A DNA stretch of 48,509 nt from Fidelibacterota bacterium (GTDB lineage Bacteria > Fidelibacterota > SORT01). The notes under the pieces were generated by a model. That model saw only the letters and a program-made list of their open reading frames with translations. It was not told where the DNA came from and ran no database searches. The translations under genes were made by a program, and so were the position numbers. Numbering within the stretch: the stretch's first letter is position 1; the number at the start of each line of letters is the position of its first letter. This document shows, in pieces, positions 24,345 through 33,350 of this stretch. The stretch lies in contig JACZYG010000017.1 of the NCBI GenBank assembly GCA_022571215.1, positions 1 to 48,509 on the forward strand. The letters run 5' to 3'.

Positions 24345-25724
24345 ATGAAGAAACTTTCAATTTATATCATTGGTGAGCTCATTCCACCGTTTCTGCTCGG
24401 CTTAGTAGTGATAGTATTTATATTTCTGATGAATTTTATGATAAAAGTGGTCGACAAAATTTTGGGCAAAGGCATAGAACCGTTGGTGATTCTGGAATAT
24501 ATAGGTTTGAATATCGCATGGATAATCGCTCTTGCTATCCCTATGTCGGTTCTAATCGCATCGCTGATGGCTTATGGTCGGCTTTCAGATGATAATGAGA
24601 TAACCGCGTTGAAGGCAGCTGGCGTGAGTTTCACCAGGATTATTCTGCCCGGCCTCATTTTCGCGGTCGCGATGGCCGGATTTATGGTCTATTTCAATAA
24701 TAACATTCTTCCTGATTTCAATCATCGCGCTCGAATGCTCGGCTCCGATATTTACCGGACAAGACCCGACTTGACTATCGAGGAGGGATACTTCACTAAC
24801 GATATTCCCGGTTACAGCCTGCTTGTGCGAAAGAAAAACGGAGAGATATTGGAAGACGTAACAATCTATAACGACGAAAACTCTCAAACACAAACTACAA
24901 TTACCGCTCAAAGAGGACGTATAACGATAAAAGGGAATCGGGTTGTTCTTGATCTCGAAAACGGTGAAATCCATGAATTCAACGTTCTCAATCCGGAAGA
25001 GTATCGAAGGATAGAATTTGAGTATCATCGTTTTACCATCCCCATAGAAAATATGATTCTTGAACGGAGCACGACCCGACGCAGAGGTGACAGAGAAATG
25101 TCAGCCGAAATGATGAGGGGAAAAGTAACTGAAATCGATGCAAAGATCGCAAAAGCATATGAAAAGCTACAGGGTCATTCAAATAATAATCTTGAGAAAA
25201 TATTCCGGAATGAAAGTGATTTTGATGATTCATTTGATCTGGACAGCTCCGTCTGGCCTCCCGCTTCAGGTGAGATCAATCTTGCTATAAACAGATCGTT
25301 ACGAAGCATAAAACGGACGATACAGCTGATAGCGAGTGAAATCAATTTAATTAAAAATTATAAAAAGCAGCAAAATAAATATAGCGTGGAAGTCCAGAAG
25401 AAATATTCCATCCCCTTCGCTTGCATAGTCTTCATGCTTGTAGGAGCGCCGTTAGGCATTTTAGCAAAAAAAGGCGGATTTGCTGTAGGAATGAGTATAA
25501 GTTTAGCTTTTTTTATTATGTATTGGACTTTCCTCATAGCCGGAGAAAATCTGGCTGACAGGGGAATGATCTCTCCCTTTTGGGCGATGTGGAGTCCGAA
25601 TATTCTAATCGGTTCTTTGGGTATATATCTTTCCACAAGGTCAGTGAAGAAATTAGGCAGTTGGAATGCGGACAGGATAACAAGCCAATTCCGAAAAATT
25701 GTTAAAAGGGATGGAGTCTATTGA
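24345..25724 (+). CDS. LptF/LptG-family LPS export permease
   Basis: 459 aa, YjgP/YjgQ family. Three N-terminal transmembrane helices (about 11-33, 53-75, 100-120) carry the typical ELIPPFLLGLVV and GRLSDDNEITALKAAGVS coupling segment. A large periplasmic beta-jellyroll region follows (about 125-350), somewhat long and with a charged insert around 240-320. Three C-terminal helices end at about 440 (IPFACIVFMLVGAPLGILAKKGG). With LptB it extracts lipopolysaccharide from the inner membrane. Only one permease gene is here; whether it acts as F or G cannot be told. The stop overlaps the start of the next gene, so it heads a three-gene overlapping run. Confidence 0.88.
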   Translation: MKKLSIYIIGELIPPFLLGLVVIVFIFLMNFMIKVVDKILGKGIEPLVILEYIGLNIAWIIALAIPMSVLIASLMAYGRLSDDNEITALKAAGVSFTRIILPGLIFAVAMAGFMVYFNNNILPDFNHRARMLGSDIYRTRPDLTIEEGYFTNDIPGYSLLVRKKNGEILEDVTIYNDENSQTQTTITAQRGRITIKGNRVVLDLENGEIHEFNVLNPEEYRRIEFEYHRFTIPIENMILERSTTRRRGDREMSAEMMRGKVTEIDAKIAKAYEKLQGHSNNNLEKIFRNESDFDDSFDLDSSVWPPASGEINLAINRSLRSIKRTIQLIASEINLIKNYKKQQNKYSVEVQKKYSIPFACIVFMLVGAPLGILAKKGGFAVGMSISLAFFIMYWTFLIAGENLADRGMISPFWAMWSPNILIGSLGIYLSTRSVKKLGSWNADRITSQFRKIVKRDGVY

Positions 25725-26242
25725 TTAAAAAATTTGACGGCATAATGCCGGAAATTCACGAAAGCGTATTTATTGCCGAAACGGCTGCTGTTATCGGGGA
25801 TGTTCATATAGGAATGAGCAGCTCCGTGTGGTATTCCGCAGTGATCAGGGGTGATATGAACTCGATTCGAATTGGCGAAAGGACTAATGTTCAAGACGGC
25901 GCCGTGTTGCATGTTGTAAAAGGAACCTTTCCTTGTCTCGTTGGAAATGATGTAACTATCGGGCATGCCGCGGTTGTTCATGGTTGCACCGTTCATGACA
26001 AGGTGCTCATAGGAATGAACGCTACTGTCCTGGACGGAGCTATAATCGAAGAAGGTTCCATCATTGCGGCAGGGGCATTGGTTCGCGAAGGAGAGAGAGT
26101 TCCCCAAAACAGATTATTTGCCGGTGTCCCGGCGCGTGATATCCGAGCCACAACAGATAAAGACTTTAAAAGGATAATGAGCGGCTCGGAAGAGTATGTT
26201 CATTATGGAATCCGATTTAAAGAGGAGACAATTCCCTCTTGA
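25721..26242 (+). CDS. Gamma-carbonic-anhydrase-like hexapeptide-repeat protein
   Basis: 173 aa. Left-handed beta-helix hexapeptide repeats run from about 18 to 140 (AAVIGDVHIG, SSVWYSAVIRGD, IRIGERTNVQDGAVLHV). The metal-binding histidines of the gamma-CA/PaaY/YrdA family appear at LHV, GHAAVVHGC. Such trimers bind Zn/Fe; many bacterial members have weak or unproven carbonic anhydrase activity. It starts at TTG overlapping the LptF/G-like stop by four bases (TTGA) behind GGGATGGAG, and it overlaps the next gene by four bases in the same way. Confidence 0.88.
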   Translation: MIKKFDGIMPEIHESVFIAETAAVIGDVHIGMSSSVWYSAVIRGDMNSIRIGERTNVQDGAVLHVVKGTFPCLVGNDVTIGHAAVVHGCTVHDKVLIGMNATVLDGAIIEEGSIIAAGALVREGERVPQNRLFAGVPARDIRATTDKDFKRIMSGSEEYVHYGIRFKEETIPS

Positions 26243-27540
26243 CTCCCTATGAACTAATTTCCCGGAAACAGAATGGTGATGAGCTCTCTGCTGAAGAGAT
26301 AGAATTTTTGATTTCCGGATTCGCCGAAGGAACTCTGCCTGATTACCAGATGGCAGCCTTTTTAATGGCCGTTTATTTTAAAGGGATGACCGATGCCGAA
26401 ACGAATTCGCTTGTCAAGTCTATGTTAGAATCCGGTGAAACCATTGATACTTCAAGTATCCCCGGAATTAAAGTAGACAAACACTCCACGGGCGGAGTCG
26501 GTGATAAGGTCTCTCTCGTGCTTGCCCCTCTTGTCGCCGCAGCCGGACTGCCAATCCCGATGATTTCCGGGCGAGGACTTGGTCATTCGGGCGGAACGCT
26601 CGATAAATTGGAATCGATACCCGGATTTAATGTAAATCTCCCCGTCGAACAATTTCTCGCTCAGATTGCGGATATCGGGCTCTCCATTATCAGCCAATCG
26701 GAGGCTCTCGTTCCCGCCGACCGCAAAATGTACGCCTTGCGTGACGTCACCGCTACTGTTCGTTCTATACCTTTGATGTGCGGAAGTATAATGTCAAAGA
26801 AAATTGCCGAAGGTATCAACGCTCTGGTGTTAGACGTTAAAACGGGAAGAGGAGCCTTTATAAATGACATAGACGAATGCAGGCTGCTCGCAAAATCACT
26901 CGTCTCCATCGGCGAACTCGCGGGCATAAAAACAAGAGCTCTCATCACTGATATGTCGCAACCACTCGGCAACACAATCGGGAACTGGCTTGAAGTTGAA
27001 GAATCAGTTCGCTGTTTGAAAAATGAAGGTCCTGATGATTTGGAAGAATTAACTCTTCAGCTCGGCGCTCACATGCTCATACTTGGAGAAATGTCTGAGA
27101 ATGTTGAAGATGCCAAGAAAAAACTTAAATCGTTATTAGAGGACGGCTCCGCGTTTAATAAATTTGTGGAATTAGTCGAAGCGCAGGGAGGTGATTCATC
27201 TGTGCTCCTTGAGAAGAATAAATATCCGTCAGCGAAATTTTCAGAAGATATATTTGCAGTTAGCGACGGATATGTTGAATCAATCGATCCTTATGCTCTT
27301 GGAATTGCCTGCATCGGTCTTGGAGCCGGAAGGACAAAAATAGATGACGTTATTGATCATAAAGCGGGAGTAGAATTATTTAAAAAAATGGGTGCTTCTG
27401 TCACCCGGGGAGATAAACTCGTTAGTCTGTATTCTGATTCAAAAGAAAAACTTGATTCTCAATTGAATGCAATAAACTCAGCAATAGTTATTGGTAACGA
27501 GAAGCCTCAGATTCCGGAATTAGTAATGGAAGTTATATAA
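26239..27540 (+). CDS. Pyrimidine-nucleoside (thymidine) phosphorylase
   Basis: 433 aa. Cleaves pyrimidine nucleosides with phosphate in salvage. The family signature SGRGLGHSGGTLDKLESIPG is present at about 110-129, preceded by the phosphate-binding KHSTGGVGDK segment (~80-89). The length equals that of bacterial pyrimidine-nucleoside phosphorylases (~433) and DeoA (~440); sequence alone does not separate uridine/thymidine from thymidine-only activity. A TTG start overlaps the upstream stop (TTGA), so translation is coupled. It converges with the PBP1A gene across a 27-base gap. Confidence 0.92.
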   Translation: MTPYELISRKQNGDELSAEEIEFLISGFAEGTLPDYQMAAFLMAVYFKGMTDAETNSLVKSMLESGETIDTSSIPGIKVDKHSTGGVGDKVSLVLAPLVAAAGLPIPMISGRGLGHSGGTLDKLESIPGFNVNLPVEQFLAQIADIGLSIISQSEALVPADRKMYALRDVTATVRSIPLMCGSIMSKKIAEGINALVLDVKTGRGAFINDIDECRLLAKSLVSIGELAGIKTRALITDMSQPLGNTIGNWLEVEESVRCLKNEGPDDLEELTLQLGAHMLILGEMSENVEDAKKKLKSLLEDGSAFNKFVELVEAQGGDSSVLLEKNKYPSAKFSEDIFAVSDGYVESIDPYALGIACIGLGAGRTKIDDVIDHKAGVELFKKMGASVTRGDKLVSLYSDSKEKLDSQLNAINSAIVIGNEKPQIPELVMEVI

Positions 27541-27567
27541 ATCTTCGCTTGTTAAGAATATAAGTTC

Positions 27568-29802
27568 TTAAAAATCTATCTTACCTTTTTTCTTGTCGAT
27601 AGCGCCTGTATGGATGGGGCATAAACCTTCCGGAACATATTTTTTATTGTATATCTCAGTTTTTATCGGACAATAAGGCGTTGGGTTTTTCCCCGTAACG
27701 CTGCAAATTTCCAGTTCAATTATATTCTTAGGTCTTTCAAATGGTTTGTCGGGAAAATCCAGACTGTCATATACCGCCTTCATAAAATTCGCCCAAATTG
27801 GCAATGCCGCCACCGAACCTGACTGACCATCACCAAGCGATACTTGTGGATCATCTATCCCCACCCATACTCCGGCTGAAATCAAAGGAGTGAATCCGAC
27901 AAACCATGCGTCTGTAAAATCGTTTGTAGTTCCCGTTTTACCTCCCGCATCCTTGTAGAATTTGTACTTCCAACGGGATGATATTCCTGTTCCATTCTTC
28001 ACCACTGATTCGAGAAGATCCGTCATCAGATAGGCTGTCTCTTCACTTAGTATCTCTTTGCGTTCTGGTATGTTATCTAAAATTACGTTTCCGTACCTGT
28101 CAGTAACTCTTCTGATAATTATCGGAGCAACCCATACCCCTTTATTTGCAAATATGGCGAACGCCGAAACGACTTCCATCGGGATCAATTCGCTCGTGCC
28201 AAGCGCTATCGCTTGCACGGGACGGATATTCGTCGTGAAACCCATAGCTTTTGCGTAATCCCTAACAGTTCCGGGAGTAATAAGTTCCTGTACCATCCTG
28301 ACGGATATTAAATTTAATGACCTTCTGAGCGCTTCCCTTAGATCAACCAAGCCTCCCGTGGAGCCGTCGTAATTTCTTGGTCTCCATCGTGTAGAATCAT
28401 CCATGAACAGTACAACAGGCTGATTAAGAAGCATTTCTGAGGGAAGATAGCCGTTGTCAAGCGCCGCAGTCCACACAATAGGTTTGAAAACTGAACCGGG
28501 TTGTCGCTTAGCCTGCGTTGCCCTATTAAATTTATCAAATTGAAAATCTCGTCCGCCTACCATAGCGAGTATATATCCTGTAGACGGATCTTTAGCCACA
28601 AGAGCTGCTTGAACTATCAGCTTGTTCCGCAATTCTAATGCGACAGGAATCTCTCCACGTATCATAGAATCTACAGATGAGAGGGAATATTTAGAGGTCT
28701 CTATAAGCTTCATAAGTTCATCAGGATTGTCGAGCAGCCGTTTATTCAACACTCCCTGCTGTCCGAGAGCCCAATCAGGAATCAGGGAATCAGCTGCAGT
28801 GCGGACTCCCAATATGTGATCATGCACTGCCTTTTCAGCAGCGAATTGAATTCGACTATCAAGAGTGGTGTATATTGTTAGTCCGTCTCTTAAAACATCA
28901 AACCCATATTCATTCGATATCCTGTTGAGTTCCTGACGAACATTTTCTGTAAAATAAGGAGCGGAACCACCTACATTTAAATTTCTCTGTACTACGAGCG
29001 GCTTCGCTTTTGCCGTGAAATATTCACCTAAGGTTATCTTCCCCTGTTCCTTCATAAGCCTCAACACCAGATTACGTCTTGATATAGATTTTCTGGGATT
29101 GAATATAGGTGAATAACCACTGGGAGATTTCGGCAGGGCGGCAAGCATGGCGGATTCTTCAAGCTTCAGCTCCTGCACTGTCTTATCAAATAATCTTCTC
29201 GCTGCCGCCTGCACACCGTATGCCCCATGACCGAGATAGATCGAGTTGAGGTACATCTCAAGAATTTCCTCTTTTGTATACGTTCGCTCGATCTGAATGG
29301 CAGTTATCATCTCTTTAAGTTTGCGGGTGACACGTTTTTCCCTATTGAGATAAAGAACTCTCGCTAACTGTTGGGTAAGAGTACTCGCCCCCTGTTTCTT
29401 CGACAGGGTCATGATATCTACGGCAATCGCACGGGCTATATCTCTGGTACTTATGCCCCAGTGGTCCCAATATCTATTATCCTCAATCGCGATAAATGCG
29501 TTCTTCGTGTGTTGAGGAATTTCGTTAAGCGGCACAAGAACTCTTCGTTCAGCGAAAAGCTCATGAATCAAAACAGAATCTGCTGAATAGATCTTTGTAA
29601 CAAGATTAGGATCGAAATTTTCAAGCTGCTTAAGCGATGGAAGATCCTCTGCCATTGCATCGTAAAGAAGAAGTCCGAATACCATTATGCTGAGACTGAT
29701 AATAAGAGAAATGATGAACTTCCGACGGTGAGAATTCGGAATTTTTTTCTTCTTCTGTTTTCGCAATCGAACTGCTACTTGTGGTCTTCTTCCCTTCGCC
29801 AT
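27568..29802 (-). CDS. Penicillin-binding protein 1A (bifunctional peptidoglycan synthase)
   Basis: 744 aa. A basic cytoplasmic tail and one transmembrane helix (about 28-48) precede a GT51 glycosyltransferase domain (FIAIEDNRYWDHWGIS, GASTLTQQLARVLYL, RKLKEMITAIQIERTYTKEEILEMYLN). The transpeptidase follows, with catalytic SVFK (after KRQPG), SLN and KTGTT motifs. It polymerises and crosslinks cell wall on the periplasmic face. The C-terminal ~50 residues contain four cysteines (EICSVTGKNPTPYCPIKTEIYN...GLCPIH), a common tail in this class. It is transcribed alone. Confidence 0.93.
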   Translation of the reverse strand: MAKGRRPQVAVRLRKQKKKKIPNSHRRKFIISLIISLSIMVFGLLLYDAMAEDLPSLKQLENFDPNLVTKIYSADSVLIHELFAERRVLVPLNEIPQHTKNAFIAIEDNRYWDHWGISTRDIARAIAVDIMTLSKKQGASTLTQQLARVLYLNREKRVTRKLKEMITAIQIERTYTKEEILEMYLNSIYLGHGAYGVQAAARRLFDKTVQELKLEESAMLAALPKSPSGYSPIFNPRKSISRRNLVLRLMKEQGKITLGEYFTAKAKPLVVQRNLNVGGSAPYFTENVRQELNRISNEYGFDVLRDGLTIYTTLDSRIQFAAEKAVHDHILGVRTAADSLIPDWALGQQGVLNKRLLDNPDELMKLIETSKYSLSSVDSMIRGEIPVALELRNKLIVQAALVAKDPSTGYILAMVGGRDFQFDKFNRATQAKRQPGSVFKPIVWTAALDNGYLPSEMLLNQPVVLFMDDSTRWRPRNYDGSTGGLVDLREALRRSLNLISVRMVQELITPGTVRDYAKAMGFTTNIRPVQAIALGTSELIPMEVVSAFAIFANKGVWVAPIIIRRVTDRYGNVILDNIPERKEILSEETAYLMTDLLESVVKNGTGISSRWKYKFYKDAGGKTGTTNDFTDAWFVGFTPLISAGVWVGIDDPQVSLGDGQSGSVAALPIWANFMKAVYDSLDFPDKPFERPKNIIELEICSVTGKNPTPYCPIKTEIYNKKYVPEGLCPIHTGAIDKKKGKIDF

Positions 29803-29960
29803 ACACCGGTATAATAACGAATATTCCCCGAAAACGCAACAGCCGCTATATTGGGAATAATATCACTTTGATAGATAACTTCCACGAACCCTATAACCGA
29901 TTACTTGCCTTTAGAAGGTAAATCAGTATATTTTAAATTCAATTTAGGAATTGTTCCATT

Positions 29961-30512
29961 ATGACGAGAGAAGAAACGCTCAATCTGATGCATGAATATG
30001 TGGAGAACGAAAATCTCCGTAAACATATGTACGCGGTTGAAGCTGCGATGAAAACGTATGCAAGGAAATATAATGAAGATGAGGAGCTTTGGGGTATCAC
30101 AGGGCTTATACATGATTTTGATTATGAAAAATATCCATCTGAAGAGGAACACTCTGTTATCGGAGCCGGTATATTGGAAGAGAAGGGATATCCCCCCGAA
30201 ATCATACACGCCATTCGCTCTCATGTTCCGGGAAGCTCCACTCCGAGAGACGCTCTCCTGGACAAAGCTCTTTTTGCAGTTGACGAACTCTGCGGTTTTA
30301 TCGTTGCCGTCGCATTAGTGCGACCAAGCAAGAAAATTGAAGAGGTTAAAATTAAATCAATCAAGAAAAAACTAAAAGCTGCGGGATTTGCCCGTCAGGT
30401 AAGCCGTGAGCACATAGAGCGGGGAATCGAAGAACTTGACGTAGAAAGAGACGAACATATGCAGACTGTCCTTGATGCGATGAAAGGCGTTTCAGATTCT
30501 CTTGGACTTTAA
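29961..30512 (+). CDS. HD-domain hydrolase
   Basis: 183 aa. An HD/HDIG-type metal phosphohydrolase fold: first His in ENLRKHMYAVEAAM, HD pair in LIHDFDYEKYP, then HSVIGAGILEEKGYPPEIIHAIRSH. The sequence EKYPSEEEHSVIGAGILEE is common in small stand-alone HD proteins annotated as predicted hydrolases (often called HDIG domain proteins). The C-terminal ~60 residues are basic helices (KKIEEVKIKSIKKKLKAAGFARQVSREH). Substrate unknown, probably a nucleotide. It is followed by a NUDIX gene ~60 bases downstream, so both may serve nucleotide cleanup. Confidence 0.82.
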   Translation: MTREETLNLMHEYVENENLRKHMYAVEAAMKTYARKYNEDEELWGITGLIHDFDYEKYPSEEEHSVIGAGILEEKGYPPEIIHAIRSHVPGSSTPRDALLDKALFAVDELCGFIVAVALVRPSKKIEEVKIKSIKKKLKAAGFARQVSREHIERGIEELDVERDEHMQTVLDAMKGVSDSLGL

Positions 30513-30571
30513 TAGGCAGAACGTCGGCTAACCGAGTTTTTTTTGAAACAATTTATTTTTTTTATTTAACG

Positions 30572-30964
30572 ATGAAATCTTCACTAACAGCTGTTGTCGC
30601 CGGCATAATCAAACACAATGGTCATTATCTCATAACAAAGAGGTTTGAAAATTCGCATCTTGGAGGAATGTGGGAATTCCCCGGTGGAAAAATAATGAAA
30701 GGCGAGAGCGAAAAAACCGCGCTAAAAAGAGAGCTAAAAGAGGAAGTCGGCATAAATTGCAGCATAGGTGAACTTGTCTATAAAACCAACTATCATTACC
30801 CTGACCTAAGCATAAATATTAAATTTTATCAGTGCAAGCTGCTCTCGGGAGAGCCGAAACCGCTCGAATGCGCGGCAGTCAAGTGGATTAAATCATCTAA
30901 GTTTTCGCAGTATGAATTTCCCCCTTCGGACATCAAACTGATTGAGATGCTTTCGATCGATTAA
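30572..30964 (+). CDS. MutT-like NUDIX hydrolase
   Basis: 130 aa. The NUDIX box is complete (GGKIMKGE then REL.EEVGI, residues ~38-60), preceded by LGGMWEFPGGK, as in MutT-type 8-oxo-dGTP pyrophosphatases. The length (~130) also matches MutT. It likely removes oxidised nucleotides from the pool; other NUDIX substrates are possible. No ribosome binding site is obvious in the T-rich leader. It converges with the TetR gene, leaving 17 bases. Confidence 0.85.
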   Translation: MKSSLTAVVAGIIKHNGHYLITKRFENSHLGGMWEFPGGKIMKGESEKTALKRELKEEVGINCSIGELVYKTNYHYPDLSINIKFYQCKLLSGEPKPLECAAVKWIKSSKFSQYEFPPSDIKLIEMLSID

Positions 30965-30981
30965 GTCGTTATCGGGTTCTC

Positions 30982-31614
30982 TCAATCTCCGTTATTAATG
31001 TATCTCCCCGAAAATGTGCCTGCTCCTTTAACGAAAATCTCATATAGCAATTGTGAATCGGCTTGCAAGTCCATTTTTCCGCCGGACAATTGGTAGCGCA
31101 TGTACATTCCAAAGAGCGTGTCAGCAAAATTTTTGGAGAGAATCTCCACGTCTAACGGTTTGAGTAATCCTTCCTCAATCCCTTCCTTGACTATTCCCGA
31201 GATCAAAGCGGCTATCTCTTCGTTATATTCATTCAGAAGTTCGCTAAGCTTATTACCTTCTTCTCTCGTTATGCATTCAAAGCTGAACTGCGCAAGAAAT
31301 TTCATCTGTATCTTATCGTCAGCGCAAATTTCCGCGTTAATTTTGGCTACTCTCCTTAATTTTGATAATGGATCACTGCTCTCTTTTAGCACTACCCAAT
31401 ACTTCGATAGAACGGATTCTTTGAACTTGGAAAAAACTTCAAGAAACAATTCGTCTTTGCTTGCGAAATATTCATAAAGCGTGCCCTTACCTATATCGGC
31501 AGTTTTGGCGATATTCTCAATCTTGGAATTTTGAAATCCGTCTCCGGAAAAAACGGTAAGCGCTGCATTGATTATTCGATTTCGTTTATCAGTTTTTTTC
31601 ACCCGTGTGGGCAT
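30982..31614 (-). CDS. TetR/AcrR-family transcriptional regulator
   Basis: 210 aa. The N-terminal helix-turn-helix covers about 12-58 (RNRIINAALTVFSGDGFQNSKIENIAKTADIGKGTLYEYFASKDELF). A helical ligand domain follows, with a region (FLAQFSFECITREEGNKLSELLNEYNEEIAALIS) resembling TetR regulators with a TetR_C_11-like fold. GGAAAGAG precedes ATG. The adjacent upstream gene is a small membrane protein on the same strand, 56 bases away, a possible target. Different from the 16967-17668 regulator in length and tail. Confidence 0.88.
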   Translation of the reverse strand: MPTRVKKTDKRNRIINAALTVFSGDGFQNSKIENIAKTADIGKGTLYEYFASKDELFLEVFSKFKESVLSKYWVVLKESSDPLSKLRRVAKINAEICADDKIQMKFLAQFSFECITREEGNKLSELLNEYNEEIAALISGIVKEGIEEGLLKPLDVEILSKNFADTLFGMYMRYQLSGGKMDLQADSQLLYEIFVKGAGTFSGRYINNGD

Positions 31615-31670
31615 TACGCTCTTTCCGTGAGATTTTCGCCGATTATTGCTATGATAGTATCATTTTAATA

Positions 31671-32105
31671 TTATTTGAAAAATCCCGCTGTATAATATAC
31701 GAGTAAAGCAGAAACGACCATAAAAGTTCCGGTCATCTTCGGAAACTTCATCAATAGTTTTGAGTTTACCATTTCCTTACTCGTAAGCGAATTGATCATT
31801 TCGAAAAATCTTGAAGACATGAAAAATAACAGACCAAACAGGGTGAGCAAAATCCCGATGGAATAAAATGGAATCACGAGAATTTGCGCATGTACAGCCT
31901 GATATCCAGAAGCCTTATACATGAAAAACAGACCAAACAACAAAGATATGCTTCCTGAGTAGAACCTATGTTCTAATATTTTTTTTTCTGTCAAGATAAC
32001 GATATTTCCTGTATTGTTAAGCCAATTTGTAGCCTTTGGAAAAAATATCATAACTATCCCAACTCCAAAAAGTAAGATCGAAATTGATAACAACAGCGGA
32101 TACAT
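31671..32105 (-). CDS. Four-helix membrane protein of unknown function
   Basis: 144 aa with four hydrophobic segments (about 3-22, 47-66, 74-96, 122-141) and a polar loop ILTEKKILEHRFYSG between the first two. No catalytic motif is visible. GGAGG-like TAGGAGGCAGG sits just before ATG. It lies upstream of the TetR gene and may be co-transcribed with it. I do not recognise the family. Confidence 0.6.
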   Translation of the reverse strand: MYPLLLSISILLFGVGIVMIFFPKATNWLNNTGNIVILTEKKILEHRFYSGSISLLFGLFFMYKASGYQAVHAQILVIPFYSIGILLTLFGLLFFMSSRFFEMINSLTSKEMVNSKLLMKFPKMTGTFMVVSALLVYYTAGFFK

Positions 32106-32517
32106 ATCCTGCCTCCTATATTTAAATGTGGATATAAATCGTAAAACTAAATTTCAGGAATTATATACAATTTAAATGTTATAGCAAATAAAATATCTCT
32201 AATGAATTTGAATTGCTACAAAAATATACTATAGGGTTAAAAACTTAAACACTTCTATCCTTTACAACAATAAGATAATTTCCGAATGCCGTAAAGCTGA
32301 TAAACTAGTTGATATTGGATGATATTTTCATTTATTATTCAAATAATATCGATATTTTCACTTTAAAATTGGAATAATATTATATCTCTACCCATTTGAG
32401 CTGATAATATTGTATAATTATGTATTATCAACCCTTTTATTGTTATTTATGACTATTCATGTGAATTATAGTTATTTTACCCTAAATAAGTTTATAATAG
32501 CTAATATATTATGACTC
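32106..32517. other. AT-rich gene-free stretch
   Basis: About 410 bases, very AT-rich, between a leftward membrane protein and the end of the LPS-type operon. I see no coding frame, tRNA, riboswitch core or clear repeat. Several TATAAT-like boxes occur, as expected from composition, and short near-palindromes such as ATATCGATAT. Confidence 0.4.
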
Positions 32518-33345
32518 TTATGGGTTATTATCGTTTAATGATAACAATTTTCTTATCATCAACGCTACTCCGTCCTCATCGTTTGAAAGAGCAATTTTCC
32601 ATGCGAGCTTTTTCACATCAGGTAATCCGTTAGATACTACTATCGGATACTTTACGGCTTCAAGACATTCTACATCATTATAATTATCACCAAAATAAAT
32701 TGCCTCGTCAACTCCTATTCCCTTCCTCTTCATAATTGACAATAAGGCGTTTGCCTTTTTAGCATTCGGATTCAGAACCTCAAGCCACGATCGATTCTTT
32801 TGAATTGATACCGTCACGTGCCACTCCTCTCCAAATAGCTCTTCCGCCTCTTCCTTACAAGTCAATATATCCTCTGTAGCCTCCCACGCGCTCACTTCGA
32901 CCGGATCGGTTTTTAATACATTGTTCAGATCCGAAACTTCGATGTACGATTTTCTTGGCGTAAAACGTTTGTTCATCCTTTTATAGTAGGTCTTACAGTT
33001 ATTATCGAGACCGGAAAACAGTATTGGCGAAAAACCCTTAGATTCAAAAAATTCAACTACTTTCAGGGCAATATCTTTATTTAAATAATTCGTTTCTAAT
33101 AGCGCTTCTCCATCAAATACGATCGCTCCGTTTTGAATTATGGTAATAAGTTTATCGGATATTTGAGAGGCAAATTTATCGGTTATTTCTTTACTATATC
33201 CGGTTGCGAGCACAATAATGATACCTCTTTCTTGAAGAGTCCGGAGCGTTTCAACGGTGAAATTTGAGATGGAGCCGTCGCTGCGAGCGAGAGTGCCGCC
33301 AATATCCGTAGCGACGATTTTGATATTAGCCAAAAAGGGTTTCAT
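32518..33345 (-). CDS. Cof-type HAD-superfamily protein with altered motif I
   Basis: 275 aa from ATG 33345, which lies five bases after the preceding stop; the longer frame to 33504 runs through the upstream gene and is rejected. Cof/IIB HAD layout: motif I ATDIGGTLARSDG, motif II region VLATGYSKE, a cap domain (about 85-190), motif III Lys (KKANALL), motif IV FGDNYNDVECL. In motif I the usual DxDGT is D14-I-G16-G-T: the second Asp, acid/base in phosphatases, is Gly. So phosphatase activity is doubtful or altered. Last gene of the six-gene operon. Confidence 0.82.
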   Translation of the reverse strand: MKPFLANIKIVATDIGGTLARSDGSISNFTVETLRTLQERGIIIVLATGYSKEITDKFASQISDKLITIIQNGAIVFDGEALLETNYLNKDIALKVVEFFESKGFSPILFSGLDNNCKTYYKRMNKRFTPRKSYIEVSDLNNVLKTDPVEVSAWEATEDILTCKEEAEELFGEEWHVTVSIQKNRSWLEVLNPNAKKANALLSIMKRKGIGVDEAIYFGDNYNDVECLEAVKYPIVVSNGLPDVKKLAWKIALSNDEDGVALMIRKLLSLNDNNP

Positions 33346-33350
33346 ATAGA

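Noticed and set aside
32106-32517. Riboswitch or small RNA in the AT-rich gap
   Set aside because: No conserved core or stable hairpin was visible; short palindromes are expected at this composition.
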